Shown piece after piece: positions 56,001-64,000 of a stretch of 64,000 nt of DNA (position 1 is the stretch's first letter; each line of letters starts with the position of its first letter). Source of the stretch: Apostichopus japonicus. Lineage: Eukaryota > Echinodermata > Holothuroidea > Aspidochirotida > Stichopodidae. The stretch spans positions 17,758,577 to 17,822,576 of the forward strand of contig NC_092582.1 in NCBI RefSeq assembly GCF_037975245.1, written 5' to 3'. The notes beneath the pieces were generated by a model that did not search any database, had not been told where the DNA came from, and saw only the letters and a program-made list of their open reading frames with translations. The position numbers and the translations under genes are program-made.

Positions 56001-57705
56001 GAGTGGTGGGGGTGGGAGGGAGGGGGAGAATATCATTAAAGCAGCATGTGAGACTTAACATGTTTTCAATCAATGATAAAAGAAAGAAAAGAGTTTTAAG
56101 TTGATTAATAAGAAAGTACAGCAGTACTCAGCACTAAATACAGATACATTGAGTGCATTATTTATTGCTATTTGAAACCATCATGTTCATACATGACTGA
56201 AGAAATGTAGATTTGCTAGGATAAAACATCTACAATATTAGTAGCCTTGTAGAGAGGAGTTTTGACATTGAGTATCAGCAAATTATGCTTCTGCAAATTA
56301 CAAGGCAACCTCTTCCAAAATCAGAAGAGGGCACTTCAACCTCACCCCTTCAGTCACACCAGATAACCCTGTCAACGTTGTGAGGTAACCCTGCTGACAT
56401 CATGAGATAATCCTATCAACTTCACCCCACCCCAACCCACAGTGGATAACCTCACAAAACTCCTAAAAACTCCTAAGGTATGCCCAAATTCTCACTAGGT
56501 AACTCAAAACTTCACAATATACCCACACCCATCTTACAAAGTAACCCCTCCCTTCCTCCCCCATTCTCTCCCCCACCGGCAAAAAATCTCACAAACTGAC
56601 ATCCAACAATTCCTTTAACCTTTGCATTTCCATTTATTGGTGTCATTAAAAAAACCCATGGAACTAACCTTATCCCATGGCTCTCGAACCTTACAGAGTA
56701 TATCCATTGCATGCTGGGAATTGGTCCTGATGTAAAAGTCCACCAAGCCATTCTGGAATGAGTAGTCACGAGCTGGAAAGTTAGAAAGAGGTTGGCAAAG
56801 TTTAACATTTTCTGCATCTTTAGGTCAAACCGGCTGTGCCATAGTACTTTGTATCGGATATGAATTTTTTGTTACAATTTGTGGTATTTTTGTGAAATGC
56901 ATTGCAGGGGCGGGCAATTACAGGCAAGAAAAGGCATTACAAATGCACTCTTGAAGTTTAATGTGTGGGAACTTCACAGGCACACAGTAGGGTCTCACTG
57001 TGCAATGAGACTTTAAAGCAAAGCATTTCATTGGTTGAAAAGTGGGACACCTCATGGGAAGGGGTATAAGAAGAAACTTTTGGGTTTCAAAGAGGGCTAC
57101 ATACCAATGGGTGGCATATTTATACTTTAATATACAAGTTTAGTTATAGTACAGCATAAATCTTCCTAAAATATTTATTTTTACCAGAATTTTTCTAGGC
57201 AAAAGGAGATTAGTTTGTTTAGCAAAATCATTAGATTGATCTCACCCTGCTTCTATAGCCTGATGTTTTTTTTTTTTTTTTTGGTAGGGGGGTGCCTTTT
57301 GTTTAGCTTGGGTATCCCAAAAACAGTGATATTGTTGAACACCAAAATAACTTAAAAAATCAGGACAATTTAGTCAACTGGCATGACAATGCATTTTCAT
57401 TGCTAAAGCAATGTTTGCGATGTATGATAAACCCTATGTAAAAGTAAGCCTACATAAGAATTTTGACGCATTTCTTTGAAGGTACTACAGTACAAGTTCA
57501 AAGTACTTTCTATGCTATCTTATCAAGGAGGTGAAGAAGTGTCCATTAAATGCATATATACACAAAATCTCAGGCATGTTGGGAAATGTTTACCTCCAGA
57601 GTAGAGATGATCTTGAATGAGAGCCTTGACCTCATGTACCACCTGGAGGTCTCTGTGCTCCAGATGAGGGAACAATTCCGTTGGTTCAGTTATATGGTGA
57701 GCCAT
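39427..57705 (-). CDS. TSC1: Hamartin (tuberous sclerosis complex 1), 18 coding exons
   Basis: Exons in gene order: 57705-57594, 56772-56669, 55939-55790, 54386-54242, 53517-53369, 52564-52491, 51158-50965, 50391-49663, 48786-47973, 47667-47621, 46849-46716, 45834-45671, 44846-44750, 43788-43693, 43449-43308, 41803-41715, 40651-40583, 40197-39427. All are GT-AG and phases agree; total 4080 nt, 1359 aa (human about 1164). Residues 1-310 form the N-terminal helical domain ([36 protein letters not shown]). Residues 310-820 are a Ser/Pro/Thr-rich linker, longer than in mammals. NWTHFGG then leads into the coiled coil ([22 protein letters not shown]; about 840-1135) that binds TSC2/TBC1D7. The tail is disordered. 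Hamartin stabilises the Rheb-GAP complex that restrains mTORC1 at lysosomes. Confidence 0.95.
41153..41706. repeat. Minisatellite abutting the TSC1 exon 16 donor
   Basis: About 550 bp of CCCATTCACTTTCCC / TATTCACATTCACTAT units with higher-order 24-60 bp periods. Both strands are open in some frames only because the units lack stops. The array ends about 9 bp from the last base of exon 16 (41715). Confidence 0.92.
42645..42728 (+). repeat. Dispersed repeat, inverted partner of 38184-38250
   Basis: CCTACTACTGACACTGTTG... to GCTGCTGAGATTACCGTAC, in TSC1 intron 15. Includes GCCTAACATAAGGGCCTAAT. Confidence 0.7.
42975..43190 (+). mobile_element. TTAA-type MITE, complete copy
   Basis: 216 bp between TTAA (42971-42974) and TTAA (43191-43194). 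Ends AGGCATTGAAGACTCGCC and GCGCGAGTCTTCACACCCT are an imperfect inverted repeat. The TTAA duplication fits piggyBac or Kolobok transposition. In TSC1 intron 15. Confidence 0.82.
43900..44224 (+). mobile_element. hAT-like element in TSC1 intron
   Basis: 325 bp, CAGGGGAATAGGA... to TCCTATCCCCCTG. Flanks CTAGCCAC and CTAGCGAT match 6/8. Internal G/C runs and GTGCCCC repeats. In the intron between exons 13 and 14. Confidence 0.7.
45991..46063. repeat. (TAA)n microsatellite
   Basis: About 24 perfect ATA/TAA units in TSC1 intron 11. Confidence 0.97.
46256..46617 (-). mobile_element. TTAA-type MITE, second complete copy
   Basis: 362 bp between TTAA at 46252-46255 and 46618-46621, inverted relative to 42975-43190. 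Shares the CATTTTGTAGCGACAAG segment but carries extra sequence in the middle. In TSC1 intron 11, ending about 95 bp from exon 11. Confidence 0.82.
46970..47172. repeat. (TA)n/(CA)n compound microsatellite
   Basis: TATATATCTTTATATATA units pass into TATACACACATATATA. In TSC1 intron 10. Confidence 0.95.
53780..54010 (-). repeat. Intronic duplicate, copy 1
   Basis: Shares TACTCAATGTGGTACTTCTA, CCCCAAATGACCTTTGAC, a (CACA)n run and GCAAAGGTAACGA...ATCGAAACCAAAA with 54880-55100, in the same order. In TSC1 intron 4. Confidence 0.75.
54880..55100 (-). repeat. Intronic duplicate, copy 2
   Basis: Second copy of the repeat at 53780-54010, in TSC1 intron 3 on the other side of exon 4. The internal (CACA)n and the CATCGAAACCAAAAG end are well kept. 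Confidence 0.75.
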
Positions 57706-58527
57706 TCTGGCTCAGAGCATTTGTACTGGTTATTTTAGTTTGCATTCATTAAATAATTTCATGACCATCTGTAAGTAATGTCGGTCACAAGGAAAGGAAA
57801 GAAAAGGAGAAAGACATTTCATGTTAAAGGGCAAAGTCTTTTCTTTAATGGTGTATCATAACATGGAAAGGAATGAACATATACATCGACTGGTTAATCA
57901 TTGTAGTATTGACTGAATTTAAAACAACAGGAAGGATGGATATTGGTCACTTCCTACATAGAATTGTGAACGACCATGGGTGCAATGACAAAGAAATACG
58001 CTAACAATAACTATTTGACCTACAGTATGTACTGTACATGTACAGCGTTGTTCAACTTCTGATGTAACCTTAGTGCAGTGGAAGGCAATCAGCACTTAGC
58101 GGCTCAAGTGCGGGCAATTCACAAGAATTACAATCAGGGCATTTTCCATTCATAAACTGCACAATAGAAGTATACGAATCGATGACACCATTTATACATA
58201 CTGGATGTATGAACTTTCTTGGCATCTTGCCTAGATTTTTCAACACAGATTGTTATTGATCCTGTTAACTTTTGGTAATGTCATTTGACTCAAATCTGCT
58301 GGAAAAATACTTGCCATTTCTAAATAGGCAAATGTCATTCTTAAATTTTTCCCAAACATATTTCTTTCTGGTTCATGACAGATCATATGAAATGCACAGT
58401 TACTAGAATGTTCAAACATTTAGAAATATTTTCTGTTCCCAAAGTATCAGGAGATCGGGGAACATTATGGAGAAGTGGGCAAAATCCAAATCATACAAGA
58501 AGAGCAATATAAAGAAGGGACATAAAA

Positions 58528-58902
58528 ATGTTACATATTTGGAGTTTACACATCACCTCTTTCATAATACAGTTTACAGTACATAAAAGTGATTGTCACG
58601 CTAAAGTTAGCACTGCAGAACATGGCAAAAGTACAGAATTATTCAATCATTTCCCACAAAAGGAAATGGAGTTTGTATTGCCAGGAGGTGAGCATATAAG
58701 ATCAGGAGAGCATGAGATTGCATGGCAAACTTGGAGACGCCTGGTAAAACCGAGCAATTTGACAGATCCATGTCAGTGTGAACATTACACTGTACAGTTT
58801 GAAGATTATCATGCCAGGTTTCCCTATTTCAAACACATGGTCAATGAACCTTGTAGTACTATACTCCAAATTATAACTGAAACTATGCCAGATGTATCAT
58901 AA
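58528..58902 (+). other. 124-codon open frame, not recognised
   Basis: ATG to TAA in the large 5' intron of TSC1, opposite strand. The amino-acid make-up is ordinary, with no family, repeat or domain recognised. Length alone is not convincing in 64 kb, and no promoter or splice context supports it. Listed because it is the longest unexplained frame on the right side outside repeats. Confidence 0.12.
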
Positions 58903-59913
58903 AATCATGAATCATGGATGCCTGGACTGAAAATAAGGAATGATATTTCATGAAGAAAGAACAATTCTGTTGATGTCTACAAAACCACGATCATAGACAT
59001 TTGGTAGAAAATTGTAGAAAATCATTGACCTTTGTCTATGTTCTTCTACAAGAGTTAAAGGGTTAAAGAGTACCATAGTTGTGTTTTTTGTAAACACACA
59101 GTAATGCAAATGTAATGACATGCAAGTTCTGTGGAGATTTGGCGAGGGTTACAAGGTCAGACGACCAACTATAAAGTTGCTGAGGGCATAAAGGTATATT
59201 TGAAGGGCAGCTGTCATGTAGATATCTCTTATTTTGCTCTGTGATTTAGTTCTGTCTTTCATCTGCTTGAGTTGATGGATTGTTTGATCAAATTCAGTAA
59301 GAATGCAAATGAATTCTCCAACTTCAAATATGTGTTGAAATTCACTGTATAATTCAAGTCAATGGTTGAAATAGTTCATAAAAATACCTGAAAATACCTA
59401 ATTTACCATTTCTTCTTTCAGTGTAGCAATTTTAAGCGTTTTTTTCAAGACACTGTGGAATAACGTTGCATTGGAAAAGTGTTTACAATTACAAACCGCA
59501 ACTACGCTGCCTGTCTGTGCAGTAATTTATGGTATAGGACCACCCCATATATAGTGTCTATAAAATATCAATCTGCATGAGTGTTCACCCTCAGGAAAAG
59601 GGATAAAAAGCATCAGGAGAACATCTTTTTATTTGTTATCAAACAAAATCTGGTTTTTTGTTGCTTGGATGTTAGAGTACACAAATGGAAGTAAAGCTGT
59701 GTGGTTGCTGTGCACAATCACATTTCTAATGTTAATTGTTATATTCAACGTTAACGTAAGTTAGGCTAATAGTACTGTAGTAGAACGGTCCAAGAAATAA
59801 ATTTTCACGATACTAACCCACAAATGATAATAATTACTGACATTAGAGCAAAATTTCGCGCCATTAAGCTTATTTACATTTAATTTATTCTACATTGAAA
59901 GGAATATACTTAC

Positions 59914-59995
59914 CCTGCTTCACTTCTTTCACGTTCTTGAAATTTGGCAATAGTGGTCACTCCTGGATCTTTACAAGGAGGCTGCCATTTTTAGT
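59914..59995 (-). other. Putative 5' UTR exon of TSC1 with a short uORF
   Basis: On the minus strand, GAAGCAGG/GTAAGTATAT is a near-perfect donor (exon ends 59914). Upstream bases contain AAAATGGCAGCC. That ATG (59988-59986) opens a five-codon uORF, MAASL, ending TAA at 59971. The first coding exon begins 2.2 kb downstream. The acceptor is uncertain (CTTACAG before 57768, or GAGCCAG just before the ATG). Exon start is approximate. Confidence 0.5.
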
Positions 59996-60001
59996 CACGT
60001 G
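59994..60001 (-). promoter_or_regulatory. E-box GTCACGTG at the inferred TSC1 promoter
   Basis: CACGTG at 59996-60001 with GTCACGTG context resembles the site bound by MiT/TFE, USF and MYC factors (CLEAR-like, though the full 10-bp GTCACGTGAC is not present). It sits at the edge of the inferred first exon. Confidence 0.4.
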
Positions 60002-62990
60002 TTACCCTGTGCAGGGTTGCCAGTTTTTTATTGAGACAACCGGCCAAATTAGCGGCCAAACCGGGAGAGAATAACAACAAATACGAATGTCTGTCCAATT
60101 GGGAAGGGAGGATGAGGGGGGGGGGGTGGCTCTTTAAGATGAACGTTATGGAGTGAATCGTGGTAGAAAAATGTTTTCGACGAACCGTAGGTCCAGAGTC
60201 GGACTGAACAACATGACATGAATTCAATGTTCTTTTGGCGGAATTTAACCATTTTCAGCTACTATTTGACTAAAATGTCAACAAGAAAAACAAAAACAAA
60301 GTGCCCAAACCAGATCGTCATCTTTGGTTTACACATCAGAGATCTTTGTGAAGAACAACTAACCAAACGTTAAGAAAGTTTTGCTCAGTTTGCGAAATAC
60401 CCTACTTTCAAGTTTTCGTGGAGCTGTCATTTTGTAAATCTGTGATTGTTCTAGTCCCACTAGAATCTGAAACCTATCTCTTTCGGTCAGTCGTTTTTCT
60501 GTTCAAATTTTCAAGGTAGAATAATAATAACCTTAACACTGAAACCAATGCCATCATTAGAACATGTTAAAAGGTTCAATATTTTTGAGTCAATATTTGC
60601 AAAACCCCACTTCATTAACAGAGAGAATAAAAATTGTAATAAATAATGAAGAAAAGCATTTATAACAAATTTAAGCACTTGCAGGGCTTTATGTTATACA
60701 AAGATTTGATCAAGTCTCCAGCCTTTGTGTGAATGAACATTAAAACAGTGATATCTCCCAAATGGAAGTAAAGAGTTTCCTTTAATAGTTGTCAAATTGA
60801 TCAATAATTGAGGTTGGGGTTATGTCACCTTTTAAGTTTGTCAAATTATTTGTAAATTGTCCTCTTCCAATAAATTAGGCCCTGTTATCCATAAGTGTCA
60901 AGACAGGAAGATGGTTCAGAGGTTAGTTTCAACATGAATGGCCATTGTTTGACTTCCCCTCACAAGAAAGCTAACCCCCTTCTCTCACTCCCATCTCCCC
61001 AATCACAATGCTCCACCCCCTCCCCCCTCAATTAAAAAAGGGCAAGAAACCAACTCTGGATTTACTTGATACACATTTTGTAAATGTTGAGAATTTAGAG
61101 GTAAGAATCACCAAATTCTGTGAGAAGAGGACAGTGGAAACCCATCTGATAGAATGGAATTCTCATATTATTATTATTATTACTTTTGTTGTTGTTATTT
61201 TGTTATTATAATATAAGTTATTAGGTGATAAAATCAACAAATGCACCAGACAATGAAGAAAATAAAAAGTCAAAAAGTTTTATTTTCTACTTTTTCCATG
61301 TTTTTCTTCTCAAACTGCTTAAAAAAAAATTAAAAATCTCAAATAGGTATCATCCTAGCATTTCCAAAAGAATTTAAAAAATATCTACAAAACAGCAGCA
61401 GGCTCTTTAGATAATCTTGCAAAAATATAAACACTGTACAGTTATTAATTACAAATCCCTTTCAAACAATCATGGAAAACTATATGATATCATACAAGTA
61501 GACATATATTTACATGACATTTACATGCAAAAGTATATAGAAATACATGACAGTAATCACCACGGTGATCATTAACAAAATCACAGTGTTTAAAATATGC
61601 ATGCTGACAAATTGAGTTTTACTCAGTACAAGTTAAAATCATGTTAATGGTTACTTTACTTTTATTGCTTCGGTGATAATATGTCTCATTTTGTTTACAA
61701 TATATATGCAAAAATATACCGCAACTTTTGCCAGATATGTTTAAGATCACGAGTGACGATAAAAAATCAACAGAATTCTGACAGTTGTGCACTTGTAGTA
61801 TTATTCTGGACACATCATGGAGAAAACAACCATTTTATATTTAATACGTGGGAAAAAATTATATGCATTGAAGCATTCAACTGTCTCAAAGTAACAAGAT
61901 ACTTTCATTCACCTGATCAAAATCAAAACTGGTCCCTAACTACCAAGTAGTTGTACGTAAGCCTTAAGCCTTTTCCCCTTCAAGGTAACCTGGAAACTTT
62001 GCAATTTTGACATTTATAACACAAATTCAGCTAGGCTATTTTGACTAGGACAACACAGCTTCATGCAATAGTCCAATTTGGAAAAGTCATGCACTTAAAT
62101 TTACACATAATTCCTAATTTCCTGCCCATCCCCTCCCAACCTTTCTTCCTAGTTCCCCCACCCCATATCCTCCCCTACATACTAGCTTATCAAATTAAAT
62201 ACCATAGTGCTCAAAAGCAGCTCTTTATATGCATCAACAACTTTTGTTTAGTTTGATGGGGTTTGATACTTTTAATAAAAAGAGTTTTACATAGTGCAAT
62301 TGTTGTGCTTAGACAGGTAAGATAAAATGGTACGTAAAAAAAACTTAAACATAAAACATCAACAAAAACCTAACAATGTTTCAACCAAGGTGAAATGTCT
62401 GCCTGTAATGAAAAAGAAAACTCAAATAAAAAATGGAAAAAGTAATAAGAAGAGGGATAACTTTGTGCATCAAAAATTCAAGAATAACTAAGGTGAAGAT
62501 GGCCGCATACTAAAAAAATAATAAAAGTTAGCACTTCATTTACAAATTTCGGTTTAGATCTATTTCAATTCAATTTGATTTACAAGGTCATTCCAGTGAC
62601 CCTTTGTAATGTTTACTGGGTGGTTGGTAATAATTTTAGGAGTCAATCAAGTACGATGATTTCACAAAGATATTCACATCAAGTTTTAAATGTTTTACAA
62701 TTTGACTAACTTTTGCATAATATTTTTGTCTGGGTAAAATATTACGATTTTTTAAAAAGGTGAACACATCAAAAAAAAAAGTTGCCTATGACAATCGAAC
62801 TGATACAAAAATTTATAACTGAATAACTCAAGATGGTGGAGCAACAATATAAAAGACTCAAATTCTAACTTTTATCACAAATATGAAAATGTTTAATGAA
62901 ATATTAACACCAAGTGAAAAATGTATCACAACAATTCAAATAAATCAAAACTGAGAGCGAAAAGCGAGGACAAATCTACACATGGGTATA
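60002..62990. other. Right flank, no gene seen
   Basis: The first 60 bases carry CAGGGTTGCCAG...CGGCCAAA, reminiscent of a transposon end but without a partner. The rest is very AT-rich. No exon or RNA gene recognised. Confidence 0.4.
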
Positions 62991-62997
62991 AATTTCT

Positions 62998-63425
62998 AGG
63001 TGAGAGGTATACCTCTTACCTAATGAGAGGTATACCTCTTGCTATAGGAAAGGTATAAATCTTGATAGGTGAGAGATATACCTTTAATGTGGTGAGAGAC
63101 ATACCTCTTACTAAATGAGAAGTATACCTCTTACTAAATGAGAGGTATGCCTCTCGCTAGGTGAGAAGTATACCTCTTACATAATAAGAGGTACTCCTCT
63201 GCTAAATGGGAGGTATGCCTCTTTCTAATGATAGGTATGCCTCTCTCTAGGTGAGAAGTATACCTCTTGCTAATGAGAGGTATGCCTCTTGCTAGGTGAG
63301 AGGTATGCCTCTTACTAATGAGCGGTATGCCTCTCGCTAGGTGAGAAGTATACCTCTTACATAATGAGAAGTATACCTCTTGCTAATGTGAGGTATGCCT
63401 CTCACTTAATGAGAGGTATACCTCA
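62998..63425. repeat. Minisatellite of palindromic GAGAGGTATACCTCTT units
   Basis: About 18 units of about 23 bp. Each is a palindrome centred on GGTATACC (AGAGGTATACCTCT) plus a spacer such as GCTAATG or ACTAAAT. Most changes in one arm are not matched in the other. No coding. Confidence 0.92.
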
Positions 63426-64000
63426 TACGATATGAAAAACTACAACCAAACAAAGCTAAAGAATATGAAATGAATAGTACAAGGTTCTAATGAGAATACA
63501 AAATGACTATGAGAGCAAGAATACCAACAGCTATATATTTGGCTACAAGAAAATAAATCTTACAAAAGACTAAATAGAAATCAGATAAAGAATAAATGTG
63601 TCTGGCTTCCAATCCTTGACTACGGGTATAAGGGCATGGATGTATCAGCTCATGGAACTGCAAAACACACTGCCTTATTAAAACAAACGAACAAAAATCA
63701 CCTGCTATGCCTATCATCAGATGCAATAGCTCCAGAAAAGGGAGAAAAAAAAAACACTTAGAAAACTGAAACCATATGAAAACATAATTGTGCTGTGTAA
63801 GGGGAAAAATAAAATATTGAAATAACAGAATGAAAAATTTCATGAATAGTCAAGGTCTCAAGGAAGTGACCTGAATACAGGAAATATGTAATTGCACCAA
63901 TAACAAATTCTTTGAGAAATATAACAAAAATATTTCATTAAAATGCTAAAACAAAGGCGGAAAGCATAGTGAAAGCTTACCGTATTCTATACACGTTTTG

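Noticed and set aside
58528-58902. Whether the 124-codon frame is a nested gene
   Set aside because: Kept only as a very low-confidence entry. No promoter, homology or repeat explains it, and one frame of this length is expected by chance in 64 kb.
60010-60070. CAGGGTTGCCAG...CGGCC as a hAT-type terminus
   Set aside because: No matching right end or target duplication was found nearby.
63977-64000. Possible end of a minus-strand exon (AATACG/GTAAGC) at the right edge
   Set aside because: A single donor-like match with only about 22 bases visible and no recognisable residues. It cannot be supported from this window.
1-64000. CRISPR arrays, operons, tRNA or rRNA genes
   Set aside because: Tandem repeats present here are minisatellites without uniform spacers. 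The genes are intron-containing, and no tRNA-like box A/B pair or rRNA sequence was recognised.

Overview
The window looks like part of a metazoan nuclear genome from a marine invertebrate. Genes are split by GT-AG introns of roughly 0.2-6 kb, non-coding DNA is AT-rich, and repeats are dense. No rRNA, tRNA, CRISPR or prokaryotic features were seen. The proteins are closest in pattern to deuterostome orthologues. An echinoderm is my best guess, but that is inference.

Layout. 1-345 (minus): a partial exon of a DAXX-like helical-bundle protein running off the left edge. About 6.0-25.2 kb (plus): a theta-class glutathione S-transferase (GST) locus. It has one intact five-exon gene (CDS 13626-22389, 229 aa) with a TATA box, a 5' UTR intron and antioxidant-response-type sites. 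Degenerate relics lie upstream (exon 1 at 6057-6174, exon 2 at 9223-9306) and downstream (a last-exon scrap at 25101). 28931-29966: a 5'-truncated Penelope-like retroelement with a GIY-YIG endonuclease domain, a hammerhead-ribozyme-like motif and a 14-bp target-site duplication (TSD). 31359-34294 (plus): OGG1 (8-oxoguanine DNA glycosylase), lacking only a first exon I could not find. 39427-57705 (minus): a complete TSC1/hamartin gene in 18 coding exons (1359 aa). A likely 5' UTR exon and promoter lie at about 59914-60001. 60-64 kb: no recognised gene; it holds a minisatellite of palindromic units.

The left 26 kb and the right 38 kb differ. The left part is packed with non-autonomous, hAT-like elements (termini CAG...CTG, TSDs of 5-8 bp). 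These share one ~100-bp hairpin-forming core, present about 13 times at 11 sites. The core was not seen to the right of 26 kb, where other small elements sit in introns. Several insertions can be dated relative to each other because one copy of an element is interrupted and its sister is not. One of them is a 34-bp element made only of two inverted arms, inserted with a perfect 8-bp duplication and a matching empty site elsewhere in the window.

GST (detoxification), OGG1 (oxidised-base repair) and TSC1 (growth/stress control of mTORC1) are each stress-related, but nothing in the sequence shows that they are co-regulated. They are best treated as independent neighbours.
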